Notes under the pieces: generated by a model
Seen by the model: only the letters and a program-made list of their open reading frames with translations
What the model was told of the DNA's origin: nothing
The model's database searches: none
Program-made: the position numbers and the translations under genes
In this document: positions 1 to 9,296 of the stretch, piece by piece
Position numbering within the stretch: the first letter of the stretch is position 1
How the letters are laid out: every line of letters begins with the position of its first letter
Origin: Pseudomonadota bacterium
GTDB lineage: Bacteria > Desulfobacterota > Binatia > Binatales > Binataceae
Length of the DNA stretch: 64,000 nucleotides
Assembly: GCA_021325355.1 (NCBI GenBank)
Contig: JAJPHI010000019.1
Location: 124,001 to 188,000 of the forward strand
Direction: 5' to 3'

Positions 1-8
1 TTCGCGGT

Positions 9-1148
<1,140 letters not shown>

Positions 1149-1226
1149 CGGCTGGGACCGACTCCTTTCCCGGCAACGCCCGCGGGCGATCTCCACCGAG
1201 GGCGGCGCCCGCCGGGGCGACAACCT

Positions 1227-1424
1227 TCAGGTGGTCTCCGGTTCGACGATTTTAGCCTTGCCCGCGGCGATTTCGCGGAGGGCAGTCACGACTTCCTTAT
1301 TGTCGGATTCGACCAGCGGACGCTCACCCTTCAGCAACTGTTTCGCGCGCCGCGCCGCGCCGAGCACCAGTGCAAAACGGTTCGGGGTCTTTTCCAGACA
1401 ATCTTCGACGGTTATTCGTGCCAT
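1227..1424 (-). CDS. rpoZ: DNA-directed RNA polymerase omega subunit
   Basis: Small subunit that helps fold and assemble the beta-prime subunit of RNA polymerase. The 65-residue product begins [17 protein letters not shown] and continues [15 protein letters not shown], the standard omega signature. The reading frame is open 12 codons further upstream, but the ATG at 1424 matches the family start. It sits 78 bases upstream of the sigma factor gene and 60 bases downstream of the sulfurtransferase gene on the same strand, so the three could be cotranscribed. Confidence 0.93.
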   Translation of the reverse strand: MARITVEDCLEKTPNRFALVLGAARRAKQLLKGERPLVESDNKEVVTALREIAAGKAKIVEPETT

Positions 1425-1484
1425 CGGTTTAATTGTCTGACCGGCTGCGACCCTTGTCAACGAAGCTCGGGCGCCGGATCGGGA

Positions 1485-2258
1485 TCATTTCTCGGCCGGC
1501 AGACCGGAGCGCGACCACTGCGCCCACGAGCCGTCGAACAGACGCGCACGGTAGCCGGCCTGCCGCAAGGCGAGGTAGCCGAGCGCCGCCCGCGGTCCGG
1601 AGCGGCAGTACGCGACGACCTCGGCGGCGGAACTCAGGCCAACGGCGGCGAAGAGTTCCTTAAGGTCCGCGGCCGATTTCAGGACCATCTCCCCCTGCCC
1701 CAATTCACGCCAGGCGACGTTCGACGAACCGGGGATATGGCCCGGGCGATCGTCGGCAATGGTCCGCGCGCCGCTGAACTCTTCGGCGCTGCGGAAATCG
1801 ACGAAGCGGGTTCCGGGGAGGACGCGGGCTTCTTCGACGCCGATCCTCACCGCAGCATCGGGGCGTGCGGTAAACCTTTGCGCGGCGGCATCGACAGGTT
1901 TGTAGAACACTTCGCGGCCCGACTTCTTCCAGGTCTCGAAGAACTCCAGCATGATCGCCACGTCGTCGCGGCCAAGGTATTCGAGAATCCAGGCAAGCAT
2001 CGCCGCGTTTTGCCCTTCGGGCGAGTCGTAGAGCACGGGCGTTGCGCCATCGCCGAGGCCGCTCGCGCCGAGGAATTGCGCGAGCGCCGTGGGATCGAGC
2101 AAGGCACCATCGGCGGCGAAGCATTTGTAGACGGGTACATTGATGGCGTGCGGGAGGTGACCGGCCAGATACTTCATCGGTCGCCGGGGATCGACCACCG
2201 TGATGGCGTCGGCGCCGATTCGCGCGGCAAGCCACTCGGCATTTACCAGTTTCGCCAA
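1485..2258 (-). CDS. two-domain rhodanese-type sulfurtransferase
   Basis: Probable thiosulfate or 3-mercaptopyruvate sulfurtransferase, 257 residues, with two rhodanese domains. The first domain (about 1-120) is the inactive-type copy. The second holds the active-site loop YCRSGPRA, whose cysteine would carry the persulfide. The loop does not match the CGSGVTA type of classical 3-mercaptopyruvate enzymes, so the substrate cannot be named. It begins with ATG at 2258, has no signal peptide and is divergent from the SDR gene at 2380. It is one of several sulfur-transfer genes in this window. Confidence 0.85.
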   Translation of the reverse strand: MAKLVNAEWLAARIGADAITVVDPRRPMKYLAGHLPHAINVPVYKCFAADGALLDPTALAQFLGASGLGDGATPVLYDSPEGQNAAMLAWILEYLGRDDVAIMLEFFETWKKSGREVFYKPVDAAAQRFTARPDAAVRIGVEEARVLPGTRFVDFRSAEEFSGARTIADDRPGHIPGSSNVAWRELGQGEMVLKSAADLKELFAAVGLSSAAEVVAYCRSGPRAALGYLALRQAGYRARLFDGSWAQWSRSGLPAEK

Positions 2259-2365
2259 GACGTCTCCTTTCGACGCGTCGCGCGCGCATGCTCGGCGCTG
2301 GACGCGACCTACCCAAGTCTCCTAACCTGCGGACACAGTCGCAACTGGATAATGCTTGCAAGCTC

Positions 2366-2372
2366 GAGGAGG
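2366..2372 (+). promoter_or_regulatory. ribosome binding site of the SDR gene
   Basis: GAGGAGG lies 7 bases before the ATG at 2380. It decides the start against an in-frame codon at 2356. Confidence 0.7.
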
Positions 2373-2379
2373 ACACTCG

Positions 2380-3102
2380 ATGGACCTGCTGAAAGATCGC
2401 GTCGCCATGATCACCGGAGGCACCGGGGCGTTGGGTCGCGCCGTCGCGGAGCATTTTCTCGCCAACGGCGCCAAGGTCGCCGTACCGTGGATCGTCGAGC
2501 CGGAAATCCCGCTGTTCCATCAGCGGATGGGCGGGCGCTTCCCGGAATCCTCGATCTTCCTCGCCAGGGTCGATCTCGGGGACGAGGGACAGGTCAAAAA
2601 GTTCGTCGATGACGCTGTCAAGCGCTTCGGCCGGATCGATATCCTGATCAATCTCGTCGGCGGTTTCTGGGGTTTCAAGACCGTCGCCGAAACCACGCTC
2701 GATGAATGGCAGCGGATGTTCGATCTGAACCTGAAACCGACGTTTCTCTGCTGCAAGGCGGTAGTGCCGATCATGCAGAAGAACAAGTACGGCAGGATCG
2801 TCTCGGTCAGTTCGCGCACGGGCCTCACCGGCGCTGGCGAATTCGCCGCTTACGCCATCGCCAAGGGCGCGATCAAGACCTTCACCGCCTCGCTGGCCGA
2901 AGAGGTGCTGGCTGACAACGTGCTGGTCAACGCGATCGCGCCTAGCACGATCGACACCGAGGCCAACCGCCAGGCGATGCCGAACGCCAAGCACGAAAAC
3001 TGGGTGAAACCCGAAGATATCGCCAAAACGCTGGCGTTTCTGAGCTCGGACCAGAACCAGGTGACTTCGGGCGTGGTCGTCCCGGTTTACGGACGCGCCT
3101 GA
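2380..3102 (+). CDS. short-chain dehydrogenase/reductase
   Basis: NAD(P)-dependent oxidoreductase of the SDR superfamily, 240 residues; the substrate is unknown. The Rossmann entry reads ITGGTGALGRAV. It is followed by NLVGG (the NNAG position) and a catalytic Ser with YAIAK as the Tyr-x3-Lys pair. The glycine motif fits GxxGxxG, as in extended SDRs, better than the classical TGxxxGxG, although the length is classical. It is divergent from the sulfurtransferase and convergent with the Rrf2 gene. Confidence 0.85.
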   Translation: MDLLKDRVAMITGGTGALGRAVAEHFLANGAKVAVPWIVEPEIPLFHQRMGGRFPESSIFLARVDLGDEGQVKKFVDDAVKRFGRIDILINLVGGFWGFKTVAETTLDEWQRMFDLNLKPTFLCCKAVVPIMQKNKYGRIVSVSSRTGLTGAGEFAAYAIAKGAIKTFTASLAEEVLADNVLVNAIAPSTIDTEANRQAMPNAKHENWVKPEDIAKTLAFLSSDQNQVTSGVVVPVYGRA

Positions 3103-3160
3103 CCCCCAGCGCGGCGCACGGGCGGCAGGACCTGCGGCGCGATCGGCAAACTCGCTTCGG

Positions 3161-3601
3161 CTAGATCTGATAATGGAGCGCCTTTTTGCGGCGCTCCATC
3201 AGCGATTGCAGCGTCGTGCGTTGGAGGATCGCGCTGACGCTGTCGCGCACCTCGCGCCAGACCTCGCGCATCGTGCAGCCGTCACCGGGCTGACAGAGCG
3301 TGCCGGCCGCGCCCTCCTCCAGGCATTCGACCGGGGCATAGCCGCCTTCGATGATATTGACCACATCGGCCATCGTGATCCGCGATGGATGGCGCGCGAG
3401 GATATAGCCGCCGCTCGGTCCCTTCTGGCTCGCCACCAGGCCCCCGCGTTTGAGTTCGATCAGCAGGCGACGCAGGTAGTTTTCGGGAATATTCTGCGCG
3501 GCTGCGACCTCCTCAACCCTTTGGGGTTGGGCGGTGCCGAAAGATTCGGCCAGCATGATAAGGGCCTTGAGACAGTAATCGATTCCGACGCCGAATTTCA
3601 T
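3161..3601 (-). CDS. Rrf2-family transcriptional regulator
   Basis: DNA-binding regulator of the Rrf2 (IscR/NsrR/CymR) family, 146 residues. The N-terminal winged helix is clear: VEEVAAAQNIPENYLRRLL, then KGPSGGYILAR as the wing. The C-terminal part has Cys93, Cys103 and Cys109, in the place where IscR and NsrR bind an Fe-S cluster, so cluster sensing is likely. It is divergent from the sulfite reductase/APS reductase operon, which suggests that it controls sulfur assimilation. Two direct repeats lie in the shared upstream region (3650-3688). CymR-like cysteine sensing would be the alternative. Confidence 0.9.
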   Translation of the reverse strand: MKFGVGIDYCLKALIMLAESFGTAQPQRVEEVAAAQNIPENYLRRLLIELKRGGLVASQKGPSGGYILARHPSRITMADVVNIIEGGYAPVECLEEGAAGTLCQPGDGCTMREVWREVRDSVSAILQRTTLQSLMERRKKALHYQI

Positions 3602-3649
3602 GGGAGCGCGTCTCGAGTTTTAGCATAATGGGGCACTTTCGGGAATAGC

Positions 3650-3688
3650 TGACTCATCTACTCATATATTTAGTTGACTCGTTTACTC
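3650..3688. promoter_or_regulatory. candidate operator: two direct repeats
   Basis: TGACTCATCTACTC (3650-3663) and TGACTCGTTTACTC (3675-3688) differ at two positions and are 25 bases apart start to start. They lie between the divergent Rrf2 and sulfite reductase genes in a stretch that is AT-rich for this genome. A possible -35 TTGACT (3674-3679) and a weak -10 TACCTT (3697-3702), 17 bases apart, overlap the second copy. Binding by the neighbouring Rrf2 protein is inference. Confidence 0.5.
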
Positions 3689-3736
3689 CACTAAGTTACC
3701 TTTCGCCGGAAGTTTGAGCCGCTGCGGATCGTTATC

Positions 3737-5362
3737 ATGCCCAAGCGTGAACCCCCCTCGCGTGACCTTGTCCTGAAGCGCAACTCGGTTGAAAAGCTCA
3801 AGGCTGAGCTCTTCCCCACCGAGCTCGCTGGACAATGGCAGCGGTTGGTCGATACTCCGTACGAAAAGCTGCCGGAGGAGGATATCGTTCGGCTGCAATG
3901 GTTCGGCCTTTATCACGACAAGCCGAAGGTCGGAACCTTCATGATGCGGGTGAAGATCCCGAGCGGGATCCTGAGCGCGCAGGGGCTGCGGACGATTGGC
4001 GAGGTGGCGGAAGAATTCGGTCGTGATCAGGGCGAACTGACCACCCGTCAGAATATTCAGCTTCACTACATGACTCTCGACCGCTTTCCGCTGATTCTGG
4101 AGCGCCTCAAGGCCGTCGGTTTGACCACGATGGGCGGATGCGGCGACGTTGTGCGCAATATCACCGGATGCCCGGTCGCCGGCATCAACCCCGACGAACT
4201 GTTCGACGTGACCGGCGTTATCCGTGAAGCTGCCGGCTTCTTTTACGGCAATCGCGAGTATTCCGATCTGCCGCGCAAGCACAAGATCACGATCGCGGCC
4301 TGCCCCTTCCAGTGCAATGCGCCGGAGATCAACTGCGTCGCGCTGGTCGCCGTACGCAAGGATGATCGCGAGGGTTTTGCCGTGCGGGTCGGCGGTGGAC
4401 AGTCTTCGACCCCGCGCCTGTCGCGCCATCTGGGGGTCTTCGTGCCGCGCGACGAGGCCACGGCGGTGCTGCGCGCGATCCTCGACGTGTGGCGTCTGAC
4501 TACCGAGTACCGGATTTCGCGGGTCAAGGCGCGGCTCAAATTCATGATCGACGACTACGGCGTCGAGGGCTTCCGCGAGCTGGTCGAACAGCGGCTCGGG
4601 CGCAAGCTCGAAGACCTCGCCGAGCTGCCGCTGCCGGAGAGCGAAAGCGACCATCTGGGAGTTCACGAGCAGAAGCAGCCGGGGCTCTTTTATGCCGGCT
4701 TCCCGGTTTATCTGGGCATGATGAGCGGGCGGCAAATGCAGGCGCTGGCGGATTTGACGATGGAATTCCAGGGCGATATCCGTCTCACTCGCCGCCAAAA
4801 TCTTATCGTGACCGGGATTCCGCAGGCCCGGCTCGACGAGACTCTGGCCCGTGTTGCTGAACTCGGCTTTCCGCTGACCGCCAACGGCCTCTACGGCTCG
4901 TCGATCGGATGTATCGGCGATCCTCACTGCAACTACGCGGTTACGCCGACCAAGGAAAAGCTCGCCAGCGTCGTCCAGCATCTGGTCGGACAGTTTGGCG
5001 ATGCGGTCGCTGGCCTCAAGATCAATCTCGACGGCTGTCCTCACGCCTGCGCGCAGCATTGGACGGGCGATATCGGACTCCAGGGCACCACCGGCCGCGG
5101 ACCCAATGGCGAGCCGCTCGAGGCGTTCGACGTGATTCTGCGCGGCGGGCTCGGCCGCGACGCCGCTATCGGGCGGCCGCTCCTGCGCCGGGTACCCTCG
5201 GCCAAGATCGAAGAGACGGTCGCGCGACTCTTCGCCGGATATCTCGAAGAACGGCTGCCCGGCGAGTCGTTCACGCAATTCTGTAAACGCACGCCGGACG
5301 CTGCCCTGGTGACGATGGGCAGTGCTGAAGCCTCAACCAGTCTGGAGCAGGCACGCTTATGA
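3737..5362 (+). CDS. sirohaem/[4Fe-4S] sulfite (or nitrite) reductase, ferredoxin type
   Basis: Six-electron reductase, 541 residues, most likely reducing sulfite to sulfide in assimilation. It has the duplicated ferrodoxin-like plus nitrite/sulfite reductase architecture. First half: TTRQNIQLHY, then NITGCPVAG. Second half: TRRQNLIVTG. The cluster and sirohaem ligands are Cys392-x5-Cys398 (CIGDPHC) and Cys434-x3-Cys438 (CPHAC). Sequence alone does not separate sulfite from nitrite reductase. The four-base overlap with an APS reductase gene and the Rrf2 neighbour favour sulfite. No clear Shine-Dalgarno is visible before the ATG. Confidence 0.9.
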   Translation: MPKREPPSRDLVLKRNSVEKLKAELFPTELAGQWQRLVDTPYEKLPEEDIVRLQWFGLYHDKPKVGTFMMRVKIPSGILSAQGLRTIGEVAEEFGRDQGELTTRQNIQLHYMTLDRFPLILERLKAVGLTTMGGCGDVVRNITGCPVAGINPDELFDVTGVIREAAGFFYGNREYSDLPRKHKITIAACPFQCNAPEINCVALVAVRKDDREGFAVRVGGGQSSTPRLSRHLGVFVPRDEATAVLRAILDVWRLTTEYRISRVKARLKFMIDDYGVEGFRELVEQRLGRKLEDLAELPLPESESDHLGVHEQKQPGLFYAGFPVYLGMMSGRQMQALADLTMEFQGDIRLTRRQNLIVTGIPQARLDETLARVAELGFPLTANGLYGSSIGCIGDPHCNYAVTPTKEKLASVVQHLVGQFGDAVAGLKINLDGCPHACAQHWTGDIGLQGTTGRGPNGEPLEAFDVILRGGLGRDAAIGRPLLRRVPSAKIEETVARLFAGYLEERLPGESFTQFCKRTPDAALVTMGSAEASTSLEQARL

Positions 5363-6195
5363 TCGAATCGAGCTCGAACGGAAAAGTCGCGGCGATGGAA
5401 CCGCAGGGCGAACATATCGTCATGGACGAACTCGAAGCCGGCGAGGCGGCGGTCGAGCTCGACAGCCAGGAGCCGCAGGAAGTGCTCGCCTGGGCGATCG
5501 CGAAATTCGGCCGACGTCTCGGCCTCTGCTCGAGTTTTCAGGCCGACGGCGTGGCCCTGATCGACATGGCGTGGCGGATCGACCCAGGCATCCGGGTCTT
5601 CACGATCGACACCGGGCGTCAGCCCGAAGAAACCTATCGGCTGATCGACCGAATTCGCGACCGCTACGGGATCCGCACGGAAGTCTTCATGCCGGATACC
5701 GACGTCGTTCAGCAGATGGTCACCCGGCATGGCAATAATCTCTTCTACCGCGACGTCAATCTGCGCCTGCTGTGCTGCCAGGTGCGCAAAGTGCTGCCGC
5801 TCCGCCGTGCCTTGATGAGTTACGACGCGTGGATAACCGGTCTCCGCCGCGATCAATGGGCGACCCGGTCGAATATCCGCAAGCTCGAAATCGATCATGA
5901 CCACGGCGGTATCGTGAAGTTTGCGCCGCTCGCCGATTGGACCGACGAAGAGGTCTGGGACTATATCCGCAGCAACGACGTCCCCTACAACGAGCTTTAC
6001 GACAAGGGCTTCAAATCCATCGGATGCGCTCCCTGCACGCGCCCGGTTGCGGACGGCGAAGATCCGCGTTCCGGTCGCTGGTGGTGGGAGACCGGCGCGC
6101 CGAAAGAGTGCGGGATGCACTGCGCGATCGAGACCGGAGGGTTCGAGCACGAGCTCGCCGCCCTGCTCGGCCATCACGGCAATCCGCGCACGTAG
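5359..6195 (+). CDS. cysH: assimilatory adenylylsulfate (APS) reductase, thioredoxin-dependent
   Basis: Reduces adenosine 5'-phosphosulfate to sulfite with thioredoxin; 278 residues. The PAPS-reductase fold is seen with SSFQADGVAL and FTIDTGRQPEET. Cys139-Cys140 (LLCC) and Cys223-x2-Cys226 (GCAPC) are the CC...CxxC ligands of a [4Fe-4S] cluster, which points to APS rather than PAPS as substrate. The catalytic cysteine is Cys251 in KECGMH. The start codon overlaps the stop of the sulfite reductase gene (ATGA), so the two are translationally coupled. Together they take APS to sulfide. Confidence 0.93.
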   Translation: MIESSSNGKVAAMEPQGEHIVMDELEAGEAAVELDSQEPQEVLAWAIAKFGRRLGLCSSFQADGVALIDMAWRIDPGIRVFTIDTGRQPEETYRLIDRIRDRYGIRTEVFMPDTDVVQQMVTRHGNNLFYRDVNLRLLCCQVRKVLPLRRALMSYDAWITGLRRDQWATRSNIRKLEIDHDHGGIVKFAPLADWTDEEVWDYIRSNDVPYNELYDKGFKSIGCAPCTRPVADGEDPRSGRWWWETGAPKECGMHCAIETGGFEHELAALLGHHGNPRT

Positions 6196-6261
6196 CTGCC
6201 GAGCGGCGCGCCGCGTTCGGATGCTGCACCGGGGCGCGCGGACTGTTAACGTTTCGCGCTG

Positions 6262-7059
6262 ATGAGCTCGCGCGTCGCCCATGGCCTATTCGCCGCCGTA
6301 CTGCTCGCCCTGATGATTCCGGCGGGCTGCAGCTTCATTCTCGGACATACGTTGAACGTATCGGCCGTGCCGAATATCGAAGCCGTGGCCCTGCCGCAGA
6401 GCGTCTTCGCGCTGGACGAGGCGGCCGGTCCGCCGGCGTCCGGCAAGTGGGTCATGGTCAGCTTTCTTAAGGCTGGCGCTTTCCGCAACAGCACCGAGCC
6501 GAACGGCTTCGATCTGTCGCCGATTCTCGCGATGGATCCCTTCGGCAACGTATGGGCGCCGCCGTTGCCGACCGCGCAGGCCGTGTTTGTACCCGCCGCC
6601 AGCTATGAACGGTTGAAGGCCAACCCCGAGGAATGGGACCAGCGCTTTGTTATCGAGCTCGCGATCAACCGCGGCCCCGAGGGAAAGACCGGCATCCGCG
6701 AAGCGTCGCGACTGGCGAGCGAAGACCCCGCGAAAGTAATCTGTCAGGACCATCTGACGCGGCAGATCATCAGCGCGACGCCGGCTGATTTGGTTTATGA
6801 ATCCCGCTTCGCCGATTGTCCCGACTTCGGCCTCGACCGCGTGGTGTTGACGCGCGAGGCCTTTGGTAACTGGGATGCGGCGCGCGGATCGCAGGCAATC
6901 TTTTCCTTCTCGTATGAAGCGCTGGGCGATCGCCTGTCACCGCTGCAACGCCGCGAAGGCAATCGGCTCATCTGGGCGCCACGCCTGTTGCTGCAGGAGC
7001 CGCCCGGCGAAAAGCATCCGATCCTGCTCGTCGAGCAGCTTGATCTCGTGCCTTCCTGA
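6262..7059 (+). CDS. putative lipoprotein of unknown function
   Basis: Unrecognised 265-residue protein. It starts with a short signal peptide ending in a lipobox (IPAGCS, Cys23), so it is probably a lipid-anchored envelope protein. The rest is soluble, without repeats and with no motif I recognise; two further cysteines (in VICQD and FADCPD) could form a disulfide. It begins 66 bases after the APS reductase gene and may simply be read through from it. Nothing links it to sulfur metabolism. Confidence 0.65.
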   Translation: MSSRVAHGLFAAVLLALMIPAGCSFILGHTLNVSAVPNIEAVALPQSVFALDEAAGPPASGKWVMVSFLKAGAFRNSTEPNGFDLSPILAMDPFGNVWAPPLPTAQAVFVPAASYERLKANPEEWDQRFVIELAINRGPEGKTGIREASRLASEDPAKVICQDHLTRQIISATPADLVYESRFADCPDFGLDRVVLTREAFGNWDAARGSQAIFSFSYEALGDRLSPLQRREGNRLIWAPRLLLQEPPGEKHPILLVEQLDLVPS

Positions 7060-7076
7060 GCCGCCCGGTCAACGCT

Positions 7077-7601
7077 TTGCAAACCGATCATGGCTCGACT
7101 GCCACCGTTCACGATAAGCTTCGGTTCATGGCGCCTAACGACGCGATAGTCCTTGATGAGTTGCAGCGCGCCGTGCTCCGCCCGCAGGTCGAGGCGTTCA
7201 TGGCCGCCGCGACGGATGCCGATTCGCGAACCGCCTTCGCCGACTTGGGCGCGCGGATCGATCGCCGCGAAGTGCCGAGCGATCTGGCCGCGCGCCTGGG
7301 AGCCCTCCTCGAAGTCCTGTTAAGTTCGGGCCGCGTGCGTAAAACCTACGGTCCGGGTGCCGAGCTGTCGCTATGGGCGCTCTATCAGAAGACGCCGGCC
7401 GGTCAGGCGCTGGCCTCATCGGTGGACTCGGTGAATCGCGCGCTGCAATCCTTCGCGGGCCGAACGCTCGATTCGGTCGCGATTGTCGCGCGCGGTCCCG
7501 GCGCCTACGCGCTGACGCTCAGGACCACGGACCTGCAGCTCGTGATTCGTCTGGACGCCGGCGGCGCGCGCCTCGAGAGCGCGGAATTGGGCAACGAGTA
7601 G
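7077..7601 (+). CDS. hypothetical protein
   Basis: Unrecognised soluble protein of 174 residues if started at 7077, or 157 if started at the in-frame ATG at 7128. Neither start has a good Shine-Dalgarno. The sequence is Ala/Leu-rich, predicted helical in the first two-thirds and strand-rich near the end (DSVAIVARGPGAYALTLRTT). It follows the lipoprotein gene by 17 bases on the same strand, so the two probably share a transcript. Confidence 0.55.
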   Translation: MQTDHGSTATVHDKLRFMAPNDAIVLDELQRAVLRPQVEAFMAAATDADSRTAFADLGARIDRREVPSDLAARLGALLEVLLSSGRVRKTYGPGAELSLWALYQKTPAGQALASSVDSVNRALQSFAGRTLDSVAIVARGPGAYALTLRTTDLQLVIRLDAGGARLESAELGNE

Positions 7602-7607
7602 CTCGGC

Positions 7608-7961
7608 TCAGAAGCCCATCGCGTCCGCCCAGTCGGCGAGCTGCGGCAGGCGATAGCGTTCGCCGCTGTAAGCCTTGTACATCAGGAAAAGCCATACGAG
7701 GGCGAAGGCGAAATCGATCAGATGCTTGATACCGATCAGCAGGCGTCCCAGCGCACCTGGGAGAATTGCGATAAACACCGAGAAGACCACCGTCACGGCA
7801 ATCCAGGCGACCGAGAAAACGATCGACTGGCGCGCGTGGAACCGCACATAGTCGTCTTTGCTGTAGGGTTCAAGAGCGAGCAAAAGAATGCCCGAGACGA
7901 AGAACAGCAGATACGCCAGGGCGCCGAATAAACGGCTCTGAGGACTCGTCAATGTTTCCAT
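7608..7961 (-). CDS. small membrane protein, DUF4870/Tic20-like
   Basis: 117-residue integral membrane protein with three to four hydrophobic segments: LFGALAYLLFFVSGILLLAL, a central pair around VFSVAWIAVTVVFSVFIAIL, and FAFALVWLFLMYKAY. RFHARQSIVF between the first two matches the conserved 'FHA(R)Q' element of DUF4870/Tic20 proteins. The function is unknown. It is convergent with the hypothetical gene before it. Confidence 0.75.
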   Translation of the reverse strand: METLTSPQSRLFGALAYLLFFVSGILLLALEPYSKDDYVRFHARQSIVFSVAWIAVTVVFSVFIAILPGALGRLLIGIKHLIDFAFALVWLFLMYKAYSGERYRLPQLADWADAMGF

Positions 7962-8145
7962 CGCGATCTTGCCTTTCGCAGCTCCACACCGCCGAGCTTC
8001 AATCCTACAAATGAATCATTCTCAGGGATGCTCGGCAACGTTCAAGGTATCCCTGGCTCGCCTGCCCTTCCGGAGTAAGACTGCCGTCTTGATCCGACGC
8101 CGAAAGAACCGCGCAACCTCCGGGACGCCGGCCAGATGCGCGGCG

Positions 8146-8988
8146 ATGGGGAGGCGCAAAATCGGACTTCGCTTGTGGGCACTGCTCGCCGCCCTGGCGA
8201 GCTGTTTCCTGACCCTCGACGGTTTCGGCCAAGCGGCTTCGACACTCGCTCTGCAAAGCGCCGACTTCCAAATCCTGAGCCCGGCTGACGGGCACCCGAT
8301 CGGCGGCCTCCACTACGATGAGCATCGCGATCGCCTGGGCGTCATCACGCTCACCGGCGTCGCCCGCTATGCGGACGGCCAGCACGACACCGAACACGAC
8401 GTCTTCGTCAAGGAGGCCGACCCTGCCGCGCCGTTGCGGATGTTCAGCTTCGCGCACGAATTCTCGCGCGCCGACGGCTCGCTGATGCTGAGTGCAAGCG
8501 CCAATTTCAGCACCGGCGCCGCGGTCTGTATCGATGGGCGCGGCGGGACCAGCGAAGTCGCCAGCAAAAAGCTCGATTTTCCGCCCGACACCTACGCGGG
8601 CGCCGGAGTGATTCTCAACCTGCAACGCGCGCTCAGCGGCGGCGCGTTCAGCACGATCCGATTCCACGCCTTCTCGTGCGCCTCAGGACCGCAGATCTTC
8701 GCCGTCCAGGCGGAGGCTCTGACGGCGAAGACCTGGGCTTATTTTCCGGGCGATTTGACGCGCATCGATGTCAAACCGGACTTCGGATGGTTGAGTTACG
8801 TGATCGCCCCGTTCGTGCCCAAGATGAACGCGTGGTTCGCGCCGACCTCTTCCGGCACGATTCGCTTCGTGGGCGGCGAGTACGCGCGCTATTACAAGGG
8901 CCCCGTCATCATCCTGAAGCTGGCGACGGACGCCAGCCCGCAATCGTCTTCAGGAGCCTCGCCGGCGAAGAGCAGCAACGTTAATTGA
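8146..8988 (+). CDS. secreted protein of unknown function
   Basis: 280 residues from the ATG at 8146, which gives a good signal peptide: MGRRKIGL, a hydrophobic core LWALLAALASCFL, and a likely cleavage after GFGQA. The frame is open back to 7969 but that part looks non-coding. The mature protein seems rich in beta strands and has two or three cysteines; I recognise no family. A strong terminator hairpin follows at once. Confidence 0.65.
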   Translation: MGRRKIGLRLWALLAALASCFLTLDGFGQAASTLALQSADFQILSPADGHPIGGLHYDEHRDRLGVITLTGVARYADGQHDTEHDVFVKEADPAAPLRMFSFAHEFSRADGSLMLSASANFSTGAAVCIDGRGGTSEVASKKLDFPPDTYAGAGVILNLQRALSGGAFSTIRFHAFSCASGPQIFAVQAEALTAKTWAYFPGDLTRIDVKPDFGWLSYVIAPFVPKMNAWFAPTSSGTIRFVGGEYARYYKGPVIILKLATDASPQSSSGASPAKSSNVN

Positions 8989-8992
8989 AGGT

Positions 8993-9029
8993 ACGATCCG
9001 GCTCCGCTTGCGGCGAAGCCGGATCGTTT
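8993..9029 (+). terminator. rho-independent terminator-like hairpin
   Basis: An 11-bp perfect stem, ACGATCCGGCT (8993-9003) with AGCCGGATCGT (9017-9027), encloses a smaller CCGC/GCGG pair. It is followed by a short T run. It lies 5 bases after the stop of the secreted protein gene. Confidence 0.75.
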
Positions 9030-9047
9030 CATTGATTTCGGCGCCGA

Positions 9048-9072
9048 GACCAGCGGGCGGATGCCCGCGGTC
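9048..9072. terminator. second hairpin, possibly terminating the minus-strand small ORF
   Basis: GACC, one unpaired A, GCGGGC, loop GGAT, GCCCGC, GGTC forms a strong hairpin. It lies 9 bases beyond the stop of the minus-strand reading frame at 9081-9296. There is no T tract. Confidence 0.4.
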
Positions 9073-9080
9073 CTTGCTGG

Positions 9081-9296
9081 TTAGAAGTGCGTCGCGCCTG
9101 CGCCGTCGTAATGTTTCACTCGCGAGCGCTGCGGTTTCTGATAAAGAAACATCACCTCGCATCGCGGGCAAAAACCCTGCGGCTGCGTCTGACCCGATCG
9201 GCGTGTCAGCCGAACGTAGTGAACCGCCCCGTCGCGGCAGAGATGGCCGGCAACGGGAAAATCATAAACAGTGCGAACGGCGGCTACATTTTCCAT
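9081..9296 (-). CDS. possible small zinc-ribbon-like protein
   Basis: 71-residue reading frame, low certainty. It contains a cysteine in LCRDG and a CPRC knuckle (GFCPRCEVMFLYQ), which together could bind zinc. It is the only protein-like sequence in a gap of about 630 bases and is closed by a hairpin (9048-9072) on its 3' side. Against it: no Shine-Dalgarno near the ATG (GAGGGAG is 15 bases away) and no recognised family. Confidence 0.35.
   Translation of the reverse strand: MENVAAVRTVYDFPVAGHLCRDGAVHYVRLTRRSGQTQPQGFCPRCEVMFLYQKPQRSRVKHYDGAGATHF

Noticed and set aside
1705-2994. A 429-residue open frame on the minus strand across the sulfurtransferase and SDR genes
   Set aside because: It is Arg-rich with no fold-like pattern and overlaps two clear genes in other frames; a typical shadow in high-GC DNA.
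3174-3198. Inverted repeat TGGAGCGCC/GGCGCTCCA near the SDR 3' end
   Set aside because: It lies inside the coding end of the Rrf2 gene and encodes its conserved-looking C-terminus; a terminator role is possible but not supported enough.
3683-5278. A 531-residue minus-strand frame opposite the sulfite reductase
   Set aside because: Antisense shadow of a gene with full catalytic motifs; no domain of its own.
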